NCBI GenBank assembly: GCA_035222895.1
Contig: JAVYIG010000172.1
Location: 496,001 to 560,000 of the forward strand
From: Strongylocentrotus droebachiensis
Taxonomy: Eukaryota; Echinodermata; Echinoidea; Camarodonta; Strongylocentrotidae
Length of the DNA: 64,000 bases
Direction: 5' to 3'
How positions within the stretch are numbered: position 1 is the first letter of the stretch; each line of letters opens with the position of its first letter. The notes below the pieces were generated by a model. It ran no database searches, was not told where the DNA came from, and saw only the letters and a list, made by a program, of their open reading frames with translations. Below, in pieces: positions 35,141 to 47,765 of this stretch. A program made the translations under genes and the position numbers.

Positions 35141-36257
35141 TGCAGGGAGTCTGTATGTGTGTCTGTCCCTCCTTCTGCCCGCTTCCCACTCTCTTTACCA
35201 TATACCTTCCACTCATTTTCATACACTCTGTCCCACTGTCTGGCTCTGCCTCGTCTCTTTGACCAATGCTTTTTAGAACCTTCGGTAGATTTCTCGAGAT
35301 ATAGGAACGAAGAATTCAGATTTTGAAGGTATAACAGATGAATGAATTGTTTTTTAGTTGTTGTAAAGATCACCATTTAGAGCCTTATTATTTTAATTAT
35401 TTCGTTTTACCCAAGTAGAAACCAACATGAATTTTTTTTTGGTTTTAATTAAATTCAAAATCGATGTCTAACATACTTTGTCTATAATAAAGAAGATACG
35501 AAAAGGTGTAAAATTTATAAGTCTATTTTATTAATCCAAACAATATTCACTTTTGTGATAACAGACGACATTGCAACAAGCATGTTCCGTCTCAATTTTG
35601 TTAATGGATAAAACGGTTGATGAAACCATGGACCTATAGGTTCATGATGAAACAGAGCATTCAGTAGCCAATATCTAACTTTAAAAGTGGGCCGGGGGGG
35701 GGGGGGGTGTTATCGCCCAACTTTAATGACGAGTTACTTATTAAAACTACTTTGTATGATAGCACATTATGCATGTAATCCTAATTGCATATATTATTTA
35801 TATCGGAGAAGCATGGAAAGCTTTAAATAATTTCCAAGAGAAAGGTTAGTTGAATAAATGTGCATAAACAAAATACGGTCTTTTTATTATCACTGTTGAA
35901 TGAAATATTACAATAAAAAAGTTAACGGTATATGAGAAAATGACGATAGAATACCTTGTAGATGAATCTAATCATGAGTGAAATTATTTTACTATGTATG
36001 TAAATAACAGTTTTGAAAAAAGAGTTCAAGTACCTACATATAAACTGAATTGCAAATATAATTCGAGTATTAAGTGTAAACACGCAGATAAAAAAAATCA
36101 ATCTCAGAGAATTGGAGAAGAAAGTTAACGAAGGGAGAAAAGCATATTGACTGAATGACGAAATGAAAGGAAGAATACAAAAGAATGAGGGATTCAAGGG
36201 AGAGAAGAGTAAGCAGAACAAGAAATATAATTAGAAGGAGAAAAGGGAAGTCAAAGA

Positions 36258-36259
36258 GT

Positions 36260-36301
<42 letters not shown>

Positions 36302-36335
36302 AGGAAAAAAAAAAGAGAGAGAGAGAGAGAGAGAG
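36258..36335. repeat. (GA)n microsatellite
   Basis: GA dinucleotides interrupted by a short A-rich segment. Confidence 0.9.
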
Positions 36336-36917
36336 TGGTAATTGCATAGTAAACATGGTGAGTTAATTGTGATATGTATATTCATGCGAACGTTTAGTGA
36401 GTATAGTTCAATAAATATTATGAGCATCATTGCATGCATTAGTTTTCAGTAGAATACATCAAAAATACTGTTTGTTAATTACCCAAACTTGCGATCAAAC
36501 AAGTGCTTATGTTCGTCGATTAACATTCAGATATATTCCTTTTCAATTACATCAATAATAAACATTTTTATAGATAAATAAAAATAATATACACCCCCTC
36601 TTTCTTTAGAAAGTCATGTTCCTCGTGATTTATTTTAAACCTCCTACTTTGAAAATAAAATATTGCTACATAAATTAAGAATAACAAACAAACAAACCGA
36701 TACATCGAATATAAAACCTCTAAACAGTAATTTTAGAATGAATAACAAAGGAATAGAGACCATAAAGAAAAGAAAAAATGTTTAAAAAGAGATCATCATT
36801 TAGAACAGAGATATATATACACACATGGATATGATTAATCATGGAAAGACGGACGGACTGTTATACAGAGACTGTAAACAATGAAAAAAAAAACACCCAC
36901 ATCCATACCGACTTACT

Positions 36918-36918
36918 G

Positions 36919-36949
<31 letters not shown>

Positions 36950-37044
36950 GAGAGAGAGAGAAATAGAGAGAGAGAGAGAGAGAGAGAACTAGAGAGAGAA
37001 ATAGAGAGAGAGAGAGCGAGAGAGGGAGAGAGAGAGATAGACAG
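36918..37044. repeat. (GA)n microsatellite
   Basis: About 125 bp of GA dinucleotides with occasional A and G interruptions, ending in GACA repeats; a G run follows at about 37078-37090. Confidence 0.9.
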
Positions 37045-37382
37045 ACAGACATACATTCATGTGTGACAATGGTGATCGGGGGGGGGGGGGTGGACCAAAG
37101 TCAAAGAGTCACATCATCAGCTAACTCTAAATAATTAGTTAAACATTAAAATACGATTTTAACATTATTTATTCTTCTTTAAAATCCCCAATACGTTCAT
37201 TTATCGAGTTTGTTTTGCTTATACTCTCGACATTATGTAGGGTAAACCTTTGCACTTTACATTCAATTTTGTTTAGCTTCTACATGCAGCAAGTCAGTAT
37301 TTTGAAGAGAAAGCCTTTATGACATTATTCAGTTTGGCCACAAACCCACACCTCTGTATAATGCAGTACATGTATTTTGAAT

Positions 37383-37387
37383 AATAA

Positions 37388-37430
<43 letters not shown>
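37383..37430. repeat. (AT)n microsatellite
   Basis: Near-pure AT dinucleotide run, able to form cruciforms. Confidence 0.9.
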
Positions 37431-37755
37431 CTATTTATATCAGTCACCAAAGATCTTGCAATAGATAAGGTTCTGCCAAAATCTCCGGGAACGAAGCTCA
37501 GCTACACGGTCTAAACACAATAACGCACACTCACACACACCGCACACGCGTGCACACACACCTGCACGCACAACCTCATTCCCACACAAACATACATATG
37601 ATATATCATATATGCTAGCACTCTTAGAATTATTTATATCACACAATATTTGTATTCAATAGAGGATGCATTCATTACTTTATAATGGTTACAAAGGTGT
37701 TACAACGCTTTCTGCAAATTATACGTTTTGAACGACAAAGCAGTTGCTCATAGAT

Positions 37756-37818
37756 TTAGTAGTCTCTCCGTAAACTATCACCGACAAAAGATGGATTGTG
37801 GAAGGTCGCAGGGCCATT
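37756..37818 (-). CDS. PLPPR-type gene, exon 7 (C-terminus and stop)
   Basis: Acceptor tttttcttcttcag, then 20 codons NGPATFHNPSFVGDSLRRDY and TAA. It enters in phase 0, as required by the donor at 38541. It forms a short cytosolic tail. With this exon the seven exons total 1035 bp, exactly 345 codons. Confidence 0.8.
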   Translation of the reverse strand, partial: NGPATFHNPSFVGDSLRRDY

Positions 37819-38540
37819 CTGAAGAAGAAAAAAAAGGAACAAATATGTTATGAGTGTAATCATGATTTCATTTAAATAAATGGTGGGAAAAAGACTTACT
37901 TTATATAGCTGTTGATACGCGAAGGGTGATACAAAAAGACATACCAACATTCGATTATTCACTTTATGTTACTGTTTCAGTGAGGCAAATGCACTTTGAA
38001 AGTGTAAACAAACTTTGGATCTTTCATCTGATCAAGGAGTTAACTCCTTGATCTGATAGAAAAAGAAGCATTTTATTAACTCACAGAAATAAAACTCATT
38101 ACAAAAATAATGCTCCTGTACAGTCAATCAAATGGAATTCTTCTTAAAGCAAGGACTTTTGATCTTACTCATGGTATGAATCTATTTACATTATACTTCC
38201 TAGCTTATAATTAGCAAACATGTCACGAATTATTATGAGGCGATGACGATTCTGGTAAAATGACTACCTTTACTGGTTGTTTAGGTAAAGATAAGTAAAC
38301 CTATTGGTTATCTCGGGTAGGACACGTACCACAACACCATACCACAAATCTAGTTGAAAGCTTAACAGAATTGTCTGGCTTACTCAAGATATAGTGAAAC
38401 ATGGCAAAAGAACAAAAAGATAAAGAAGAAAAAGAAGAAAAAGAATGAGAAGAAGAAGAAGAGCAACAACAACAACATACACTGCTTGGAACGGACCAAA
38501 ATTAAAGGCTGCAGTCACACAAAAGAACACGACAACTCAC
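37819..38540. other. PLPPR intron 6
   Basis: AT-rich intron of 722 bp with GAA-rich sequence near 38415-38465. The inverted words atcaaggagttaactccttgat lie at about 38030-38055. Nothing else seen. Confidence 0.7.
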
Positions 38541-38690
38541 TTGTGCAGTAAGGCTCCCATTACATGCCCGTAGTCTCGGCAACCTGATCAAGGAGAGAGG
38601 CGACGAACGCTTTGGACTGGATGATTTCTTCGGCAGGTTGTTTGGATCATCTTGGGGGCGCTCTTCAAAACACGCCAGCACAGCAAATAC
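38541..38690 (-). CDS. PLPPR-type gene, exon 6
   Basis: A 150-bp, phase 0-0 exon with acceptor gaacattttaag and donor CAA|gtgagt. It encodes VFAVLACFEERPQDDPNNLP followed by a basic, Ser-rich stretch. The first residues complete the sixth membrane helix and the rest is a cytosolic C-terminal tail, as in PLPPR proteins. The AAG acceptor is less common than CAG but is supported by phase and by continuation of the helix. Confidence 0.78.
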
Positions 38691-39328
38691 CTTAAAATGT
38701 TCAAGACAATAATAATTAATCATGATATTCGAGTCAGAATATCAATATTTACAGTTTACAGGCAATGATAAAGAATAAATTGGTGTCAACAGGGAAACGG
38801 GGTAAGCAACGTCTTCAACAGAAAATAAAAATAGCAACATTTAATGGCTATTCTTATTTTGCGATTATTCTGTCAAAGATATGCGATTGATACTATGTAT
38901 GCTTTTATAGGTAAGTGTTTAGGTTTCGATGTAACTCCCACATGGCAGATGCAATAACATAACTATCAGCTTATCATTTAATGTTGCATTATAATTTTCT
39001 TTTAGAGCCATCTATAATCAGAATTTGGTTAACTAGGTTTCGATATGTCGCGTATTTACGAGCTTGCTAGGCAAAGCTTAATGAGCCATTAAATTACTTT
39101 CAAAAATCAACTCAAAAGTAATTTCACTACCGGCTTTTGTTTATTCCTTAGAAAATCATGTTCAGATTAATTGTAATTGTCATGTTCGCATGTTTCAATA
39201 GGTAACGTACAAGGCTACTTAGATCGCCTTAGGATGATTTTTCGAAAGTAGTTTCGATCGCGTTCATCATGCTATCCATAGAAACTGCGTTAGCCAAACT
39301 CTGTGTATAAATGGCTCTGGTTGCTTAC
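38691..39328. other. PLPPR intron 5
   Basis: AT-rich intron, 638 bp. I see no structured feature. Confidence 0.7.
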
Positions 39329-39505
39329 CAAGTAGAGCGCCACCACCATGCCCAACAGGAAACCCACTGCGACATCACTCCAGTGATGCCGATACTTCGA
39401 GGCTCTTGTGATCCCCCATAGGAGCCCTCCCGACAGGAGACCCAAACTCGCCAGTGGGATGGGCAGCCTGGTACAGGGGATGCTCACTTGACTTGTCATG
39501 TAGGC
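39329..39505 (-). CDS. PLPPR-type gene, exon 5 (C3 active-site motif)
   Basis: A 177-bp, phase 0-0 exon with acceptor gtttcatcag and donor TTG|gtaagc. Residues 216-274 include membrane helix 5 (LASLGLLSGGLLWGI) and the C3 motif TRASKYRHHWSD at 248-259. The phosphatase consensus is SRxxxxxHxxxD. Arg249, the nucleophile-position His255 and Asp259 are all present. Vertebrate PLPPR proteins usually have Asn at that histidine. Helix 6 follows (VGFLLGMVVALYL). Confidence 0.9.
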
Positions 39506-40250
39506 CTGATGAAACAAAATTATATATTTATTTATTTATTTAATTATTCCGTTTTATTTAAACAGGTTAGCCCCGTCAGTAATCAAAGTACTGTTTTCCG
39601 GGGAGCCCTATATTGAGTGATAAAGACATGTGACATGAGATGTAAATTATCGTTCGTTGGTAGCAGGTTAACCCCTCTCATTTTTCCCGATGAAGTAATT
39701 CAAGAGGGAAACAAAAGGGCAATAAAACAAGGATGGATAGGAGCAAGCAACACTGCGCATGACAAGGAAAGAATTATTTTGTATATTGATTGAAATAATT
39801 TGTTCAGATGCCTTCAACTATATGTGTTTTAAATGTATCACTTGATGCATGTTTAATCTATTTCATGAAATACTTTTTTATATTCGTGTTAATGCAATGG
39901 ATGATTGATAAATTTAAATTTAATTGATTCTTCATGATTAAGAGCTAATTATGTCGAATAAAATTACACAAAAATGCCTAAATACAAAGGGAATCGATGA
40001 TTGAATAAACCCTATCACGGAAGGTCGAATCATAACCACTTTATCGCTTTTAGGATAATAATGAAACATTACCATACTTTCTTTAGAATAACAAAAAGTA
40101 TGAACTTTTGTGGTATTACGAAAAGGTGGTGTTCCTTTTATTTTTTATTTTATTGTCGCCCTGCACCAACTTTAGCCAAAGGCTGCTCTTCTATATATAG
40201 GTCCGTGTTGCTCTTTAACATGAAGCTACCAACATAAATGATTGTCTTAC
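39506..40250. other. PLPPR intron 4
   Basis: AT-rich intron, 745 bp. I see no structured feature. Confidence 0.7.
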
Positions 40251-40308
40251 CATGGTGAAGACTGCAGCATATGAACCTAGGGATGCATGTAGCGAAGGAA
40301 ATGATAGC
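40251..40308 (-). CDS. PLPPR-type gene, exon 4 (C2 motif)
   Basis: A 58-bp exon with acceptor ctctctcctcag and donor ATG|gtaaga. It enters in phase 2 and completes Arg196, then LSFPSLHASLGSYAAVFTM. The C2 consensus of lipid phosphate phosphatases is PSGH; here it is PSLH with the catalytic His203 kept. The exon leaves in phase 0. Confidence 0.85.
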
Positions 40309-40988
40309 CTGAGGAGAGAGAGGAGGGAAAACGAGATGAGAGTTCCACATGTAACTTAATTAGATCTTAACGAGGACTGTTATCATGTCACCATAATAGG
40401 TATCCAGGCCAGCATATTTCTCTGCTGACGTATATGAATTTTGTTTGCGTGTTGATGACATTTTTTATTCCAGCTCTGCCTTATTGAGAACACAAGACCT
40501 ATATAATAGCATATATCTACTTTTAACGTAATTTATGCTTTATGTTCAGCGTCATCATCACGTTGGCAAAATGACAATTTTATGTTTTTTGGGTATATAC
40601 ATTTTGTAGGTATAGTTCTAAAGCCTAGCAACGTAAGACAACCCGATATATCCGAGTCAACATCTATAAAGTTTAATAATGATCAAAGGTGGTCCGGAGA
40701 AGAGAACACGGAAGTGGAAAAGAAGAAAACATAGACAAAAATAAATGAAGATGAAAGGATACAAGAGAAAAGCGTTGAATAATACCAACAAATATCAATC
40801 ATGAAATTAAGGAGAAGTAAATAGAAAATAACATGGAATGAGAAAAAATGAAAAAGACGAAGAAGCAGAAAAAAAGGAAAATTAAAAAGAAGAAGATTGG
40901 GAAGAACAGGAGCAAGATGAAGTAGAAGGAAGATAAGGACTTGGATGAAGAAAGAATAAACAAACAAAAAATAGATCAAACTCCTTAC
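40309..40988. other. PLPPR intron 3
   Basis: Intron of 680 bp; purine-rich from about 40690 to 40960. No feature beyond this. Confidence 0.7.
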
Positions 40989-41172
40989 CTGGCTTGTTCC
41001 AGGAGATCATCATCCCGTTTTGCACACTCATAATCGGTGATGAATGTCTTGCAATCTAATGCTGTATAGTTTGGTCGACACACAGTCAAGAAGTATGGCG
41101 TCTGTATTCCTGTCACTCTCTGTGCAGCATCGGTGATGATCCATGTGGCAAAGGCTCCACATGCAAAAACAC
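40989..41172 (-). CDS. PLPPR-type gene, exon 3 (C1-equivalent region)
   Basis: A 184-bp exon with acceptor tttaattgccag and donor CCAG|gtaagg; it enters in phase 1 and exits in phase 2. Residues 135-196 give membrane helix 3 (VFACGAFATWIITDA), then TPYFLTVCRPNYTALDC, closely matching the PLPPR hallmark TPYFLTVCKPNY. In active phosphatases the C1 motif is KxxxxxxRP. Here Arg167-Pro168 are kept but the lysine position is Pro160. NYT is a glycosylation sequon in the exofacial loop. Confidence 0.92.
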
Positions 41173-41636
41173 CTGGCAATTAAACCAAATTAAAACATTA
41201 CAACAAATCCATAACTCAATCAAAACATGAAAATAATACTTACATAAAATGATTATCAAATGGCAATGGTAATATAACATATAAAATGAAAGTAAATCTT
41301 AAATGTCGGCAAATAATTTAAGCATTTAGGATACAAAATGTATAAGAATATCATTAATTATGTAGAATTGTTAAGGAAAAGAGAAATATACTAAAAGCAG
41401 AGCTTGTATTTGTGTGGTTTCCTCAAAAAAGAAAAAAGAAAGAAGAAAAAAAATCATACGTATTTGATTACAAATTACATTAACAAAAATACACACATGT
41501 AACTGCTCTGTAGTAGGAGTATTCACAGGCATAAGAAAAATACAATCAAGTAGTACATGTGGGGATAGAGGACTATGAAGAAGGAGAGAGAGAAAGAGGG
41601 AGAAGGAGAGAGAGAGAGAGAGGGGGAGAGAGAGAG

Positions 41637-41677
<41 letters not shown>

Positions 41678-41771
41678 GGGAGGCTTGGGTAGGGAAATAA
41701 TCTAAATCATCAAGGCAAATAGGTAAACTGCTCCTGCGACAAGACTTGGGCTAACAAAATTCCCCTGTTAC
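41173..41771. other. PLPPR intron 2 with a (GA)n tract
   Basis: AT-rich intron with a GA microsatellite at about 41582-41673. Nothing else seen. Confidence 0.75.
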
Positions 41772-41910
41772 CTGTAAATCTGAACATCCTCCTGATGACA
41801 GGGTAAAGCTTGAGAGAACAACTCTTGACGACCTTTCTCCTCCCAACCTTCATCTCAGGCGATGTCTTCTTACACGAACATAGAGCCAGCATGCACTCTC
41901 CGTACAGGAT
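41772..41910 (-). CDS. PLPPR-type gene, exon 2
   Basis: A 139-bp exon with acceptor ttcctccaaactcag and donor ACAG|gtaaca; phase 0 in, phase 1 out. It encodes ILYGECMLALCSCKKTSPEM and a basic cytosolic loop ending LYPVIRRMFRFTG. PLPPR1 has LNPLLRRIIRFTGVFAFG at this point, so the match is strong. Membrane helix 2 spans the exon 1-exon 2 junction. Confidence 0.9.
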
Positions 41911-42638
41911 CTGAGTTTGGAGGAATTGTGCATTCATGGGGAATGATGATGGAGGTTTAATAATAAAGATGCAAATTTTGTGTATCTACCCATATTTAAT
42001 ATTTATGCTTTTATACTACAAGACCTCTTAGAGGTGTATAATCATAGACCTACTTTTTGTTTGGATAGTCACTTCCTAATTATAATCTTTAAGACAGTAG
42101 TGTCAGGAACGTCATCAGACCAACATGAAAGGTTTACACTATGTTCTGATAACGTTGCTCCCTTTCACAAATGATTCTTAATAAAACATTGAAAGAATGA
42201 AAAATCAATCATGTTAATAATTTAAAAAAAAATCCATACTTGTTTATGTCATCTATTGAATATTTCCTTTGCGTTATATTGATGTCGGCTAAAAATCAGA
42301 CTTTGAAGAAAGTGAAACGGATTCAACTAACATCATCAATAAGCTCTCAGAAGACTTTTTCTATCCTTAGCTTTATATCTTTGAATACAATTAAGTATTA
42401 AGCCCGTTTGAATTAAAACTGTGATCATTGTTAATGTTTAGGTTTATTGAGGAAGTGGAAAAGCTAAAGCACGTTGCCGATGTTAGAATAATCCCCAGGA
42501 ATTAGGTTTGGAGAATGTTCATTTTAAACTAATTCATATCAGGACGTAAATGAACCCTTTGCCTACGGGAACAGGGTTATTCATGTACTAAGCCAATGGA
42601 AATGACATAATTCAGATTTCAAAGGGTTTAAAGCTCAC
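41911..42638. other. PLPPR intron 1 (coding)
   Basis: AT-rich intron, 728 bp. I see no structured feature. Confidence 0.7.
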
Positions 42639-42902
42639 CATAATGGGCGGGGCAGCAAAACAGGTCACATAGAGCACCTCCTCCGTGAAGATATCGTCCT
42701 CCAAGTAAGGCATCATCAGATTACGATCATGACACCAAAATCCACGATTGGTCGGACCGGGGAGGTTTTCCGTGAACAGGAGGACGAACCACAGGACAAC
42801 CACACCAGCCATGCAGATGTAATCGACCGCGAGGAAACACGGGATGAGCATGGGGTTACGGGACACCATGCGTGGCTCGTCGTCCACCTCATAAGGATCC
42901 AT
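42639..42902 (-). CDS. Phospholipid phosphatase-related protein (PLPPR/LPP superfamily), exon 1 with start codon
   Basis: Starts at ATG (42902-42900); 88 codons to donor ATG|gtgagc. The gene is complete: exons at 42639-42902, 41772-41910, 40989-41172, 40251-40308, 39329-39505, 38541-38690 and 37756-37818 join with consistent phases into 344 residues, the usual PLPPR length. The protein is a six-helix membrane protein of the lipid phosphate phosphatase superfamily. This exon gives the acidic N-tail, helix 1 (IPCFLAVDYICMAGVVVLW), the RGFWCHDRNLMMPYLEDD segment that matches the PLPPR/LPP 'GFFCxDxxLxxPY' signature, and most of helix 2. Vertebrate PLPPRs act in neurite growth and lipid signalling and lack phosphatase activity. 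Here the C2 and C3 histidines are kept, so activity is open. A leader acceptor ccaatcag at 42926 gives 23 bp of 5' UTR in this exon. Confidence 0.93.
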
Positions 42903-44696
42903 GATGTCGGTAGGGTGGTGTCTGCCTGATTGGAATGATAGGATACATATTATGTACCCCCAATATTTTTTCGGGCTTCCATTTGCCCTGTTTACTCTAC
43001 TAATATCCTAGTATCTTTATAACTATTGTGTAAGAATTTGTCCAGCATGAAGTTGATTATGTTTCCCATTTGTTTAGTAACGTACTGTTCTACTATGGAA
43101 ACGATATTGAATAATAATTTACTGCGTAATGGTCATGGGTAAAATATTAACTAAGTTGGGTAGAATACGAAATGCCAAAAGTTGGTTACATAATATAATT
43201 AGTATAATCCTCAGTGCACGTTTACCCAGTATATGAGTGTAGATATTCTACATATTCTTTTTATGCTTAGAATATCTCATACTCATTTATCTCATGCACT
43301 CTCTAATGACATTGTAATGTACTTATTCACACATTTATATCATAATATCATTATCATTCTAGTCAATTGCCACATGCTCTGATTGCGCAATTTAAGCAAA
43401 ATGAAAACATATACTTTACCCATCAAGGTAGTCAAACAAATATGTTATTCAAACCTCTAACCGCCACTGCATAGTGTGGCCATAGGGAACTCTCTGCCGT
43501 AGGATACAATGAATATTTATACGTGTATATCTACACGATTTCTCCAGTTTCTCCCCTCTTTCTCTCCCGTTCTTAAGCATCTTCAGGAACCCTTTCTGTT
43601 ATAGAAGGGCTTAATCTTGCTTCCCTTCGAGCTTCTGTCTTGATGCTTATATACAATAGTTTTTCATATGTATCTGTGCTGTGTTAAGCTGTGCCGTATT
43701 TACCTTGCAAACTGGTTGTAATGTTACCTGTTATCATTTATCTCTGATTGAAAATACATGAATATCAATGATACATGTTCAATTATCACTATATTATCTT
43801 CATGCATTCACAAAATTATAATGTATACAGATCCTACACTCTAAGACGCTACACAATGCCGACGTCATAACTATTCCAATAGCACACACACAACGCATCC
43901 GTTGCCATAGAAACCTGCTATTGTCGAGGGCTGGAGGTAATTTTCTGTAATATTGAAGAACTATTGTTATTACGTTCAAGTACCTGGTAGAAATGCTTCA
44001 AGGTTATGAATATCTTGTCAAGAGCGCATAGAATACTTTGGTTGCATGGCCTTTCTTAGAATGCCATATTTGTGTGGAAGTGCTCGCGATTATACAGATT
44101 GTACATGTATAGTAATAACGTTCTTATATGACAATGTGACTATATATTATGACATGTATCTGGGAATACATCGCGCTATAGTTTTCGCATATAGGCCTTC
44201 AATATAATGCTTTGATTTAGTTTCGTGTCATCTGACAAATTTGATTAGATTTGTGAGTAAAATCGATTTTGATGTTGATAGACAGTGACAATGAGATACT
44301 TATGATGTTAAACAATATCTATATATGTACAAGTCAATATACCAATTGAATGATCGGTTTTATCTTTGTCTTAGTTAATTCATGTTCATAGTGTAGTTTC
44401 TTTTCACATTAGCTCTCTTTCTCTACTTTGTTATCTGCCTAGTATCTGCCTATGCCGTTATCTTCCCCCTTAAAATTATGCTTCCTCTTCTCCGTTTGCT
44501 GTTTCAAGTGAGGAATAAAGATAGCAGGAATGATAAGGAATAGCACGACAGAATATAAAATGACCATAACCAGGTATATTTTCATGTTTATAAATGGATT
44601 TTATGATTATGACCTGTCAATGTCATACTTTCGATGATGACAGTGATGTTTCAACATTATTTTTGTTCCCTCTTCAGATGACATGAAAGTAAAATA

Positions 44697-45510
44697 AGTA
44701 ATTATGCTATTCTTTATAGTGGCTATTAAAAATAACAATTTTGCCGATTTGTCAGATTACTATAACTAATCGGCAGAAGTTTATAATGCATTTTTCTTCT
44801 TGTCTGGCTGACGGCTTGTAGAGCTATGAAACAAAGAACGTATATCGATGATGAACCTGTGAGGAACACAGATGTAGACTTTGTCTTTTGGGGGAAATTA
44901 TGTTTTATCCATATTCACAGACCCTATGTTTAGAATGAGGAGACATGAATATAGAAATGAATGAGAGAGAGGGAGAGAGAGAGAGAGAGAGAGATAGGGA
45001 GAGACGGGGAAATATAGAGGATTTTGTGAAAGGGGTTAGGTAGTAGATGAGGTATGAGTCTTTGGCATTTTTCTCACTTTCACAAAACCCTTTATCTTTA
45101 GCTCTCCATTCCTAAATATCATTTTCCCTTCCTTTTTAGTATTACATAAACTCTTTGACAGAAGTAGAAAGAAATTGACATTTTTTTCTTTATTTTTCAT
45201 AATGTCTGAAAATCCCTCTCTTCTTATTATCTATCCAACTCCCATCATTTCCCATCCACCTCTCCTTCCCACGATGCCCAAGACTCATACCTCATATACC
45301 CCCTTTCTCCGTCTTTCTATATTTATCTCTCTCTCCCTTTCTCTCTCCCCCTCATCCGATCCTTGTTTCAAAGCTCAACAAGCCGTCATCCAGACAAGAA
45401 CGAAAAAATACAATATAAAATTCTGCCGATTAATTATAGTAATCTGACAAATTGGCAAAAGTTTCAATTTTTAATAGCCATCACAAAGCCCTAAGGATAG
45501 CATAATTACT
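44697..45510. mobile_element. Foldback element with ~140-bp inverted ends, about 810 bp
   Basis: The left arm begins agtaattatgctattctt, continues gtggctattaaaaat, tttgtcagattactataa and atcggcagaa, then tcttgtctggctgacggctt. The right arm is the inverse, ending aagccgtcatccagacaag, tctgccgattaattatag, tctgacaaattggcaaaag and agcataattact. The interior is simple-repeat rich. No transposase. Confidence 0.75.
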
Positions 45511-47639
45511 CGTATTCAGTACTGACTAATCGCACATCACGGCAAAGTGCATGGCAAATGAGCTTGTTGTTTTATAACGCAGTTCATTGCTTGATTACGA
45601 TGGTGGCAAAACAACTTAGAATGCTTACGTGCTACATAACTCTCCCTTTGTGTCAGATTAATTGCTATGGGAAATGCTTGCAGCTTTCCTATCATTATCT
45701 TAATTAATTTAGCACAGCACATTGTAAAGCATACGTCCTGGAAAATCAATTTACCGTTTTAGAATGTTTATCGGATGTGTCGACATTGACGGTAACGTAA
45801 GACAGACATGGAAATAGAAAATAATGGTTTCTAATGAATCGTGGATTACTTGGACGAGGAATTTCAATTACTACCGAACCTTTAAGGAACCGTAAATGTC
45901 AAAACTAAATTTATCTGGATTGATAAAGGTTAGAAAAAAAGAAAGAAAACACAGACAATATAGAGGTTGTAGATAAAGAGAGCGAGTGTACTAGGAAGGT
46001 GGAAAGGGTAGAAATGTGGACACAGAGACATGATGGAGAAAGACAGAGAAACTGGGATGGAAGGAGAGAGAGAGAGAGATTGAGGATTGGGGGGGGGGAT
46101 AGAGAATAATAGTAGAGTGATTAAGAAGAGATAAAGAGATAAATAGCATATTATAGAGAGATCGAGGGCGGCTGGGGGACACAGGGACTGATTTTGAAAG
46201 GGGGGGGGGAAGACACAGAGAGAGTGAATGAAAATGATTGATTGGTTTTGATTATTAAATTATTATTTAATTTGATACACGGTCAAGCTGGTCATTTCTG
46301 TCCGGTCTTCCTCTTGGCAATTATAATAAAATTAAAATCCAATTTGAAATTTAGGTGCGCCTCCCTACGCATCAAAACTCATACAAATGAAATATTGCTA
46401 CAGACCTTAGTATTACAAAATATAAGCTTCGTCAGACTGACCATAGGCGAAGTCACACAGACGAGCAAGTATTCATCGAGTAGCCTGGTGACATTTTGGA
46501 ATGACCTGAAAATGGCGGATTATTGGCAAGAATATCTAGCTTTGACATTAACGTAAAAAATCTATAGGCCTGCGATATAAACATGCATTATTTCGCAGGT
46601 GTTTAGGAACGTTGGATAGATTTTCATACCTCTTAGTAAAGAGACTAGCCGCAAGATCGTTTTTTCCCTTTTTAAATCATTAATAGTTATCACTATTAGA
46701 TAATATTTATACTGTTTTTCGTCTTTAACGTATGCGCCTTGAGCATTTGATGTCAAGTGAATTCGGCCCCTTGCAATCTTATTTTTATAATTATAATTAT
46801 TATCATAATTCTATGTCGAAATTATGAAAATATTCATTATAATAAGATTGAAAAAGATAAGGTTTAGTTATATCCGAAAAGGACACTTAACGTATAAAAA
46901 TGAATTGTTAGCAAGGAAGCACAATTAGCTAATTAGTATTCATAAAGCCCCTTTAAAGCTGATTAGAATGAAAGTCAGATAGGTTTTTTAGAAATTTTAT
47001 TACAAAACTTGATACTCAAGTTGAATCACAAACCTACACTCAATATAATTTACTTGTTTTCAGCGATAAAATAGAAGAAAATCATCTTCATTCACAGAAC
47101 GAGTTCCATTTCATTATTAATTGTTTGCCATCGGTGATATTTATCGTGAAAAAAGATCATTTGTTGAAACATATAGAATCAAAATGTATCGATCTTAATT
47201 TCCCAAAACTGTCAAACTACAGGTGCATAAAAATGACAGATCCCGATCGACGGACAACTCGATTATTTATAGCTCTTATGATGAATCTTTACATTATTGA
47301 TCTATTCGATTAATTTTGATCTTTATCAAATTAAATCTAGCTACACATTTTGCCTTTTCTTAATAAATGAGGATAAGAGAGGAATCATTGTGAACGATTT
47401 ATTTTCTTCATCATAAATTCTTATTCGTTCTTGACTTGTCGTCTAATTGTGTCTAACTGATAAGTTCTCAAACAGAAAGCTACAAATATCAACCAGGATC
47501 TCAAGACATTTTAGAAAACAACCAAAGTGTAAATTCAATATAATATCATTGCAGTGCTTATATATATCATGCTCGGATTATGTAATACGTTATTGTAGTA
47601 ATGATAATAATGATGATAATAATATGTCTTGTTTACCTA

Positions 47640-47765
47640 GGTATCCATACTGTTCTTCATGTGGCCCCTGCAATCACAGTATTACCCAGGCTTTAGCTCT
47701 ACCATAAAAATGCACTCAAGCATTAATACCCATTTACCTCACCTGGGTGGAGTGTGTTAAATGTA
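47640..47765. repeat. SINE-like interspersed repeat fragment
   Basis: Contains cctgcaatcacagtattacc, caggctttagctc and cacctgggtggagtg, resembling the fragment at 21235-21400 in order and wording. The dispersed family is inferred. Confidence 0.4.

Larger units (their letters stand above)
33430..37755. other. Intergenic region, AT-rich with simple repeats
   Basis: Lies between the Tctex1 gene and the 3' end of the PLPPR-type gene. It holds a CT/CA-rich tract (34835-35140, with CA repeats near 34932-34952), a G run (35694-35707), GA microsatellites (36258-36335 and 36918-37044), an AT microsatellite (37383-37430) and CA-rich sequence (37520-37570). Poly-Ser/Leu frames here are low-complexity artefacts. 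Confidence 0.65.

Noticed and set aside
34648..35276. 204- and 154-residue plus-strand ORFs
   Set aside because: Ser/Leu/Pro/His-rich frames caused by CT and CA repeats.
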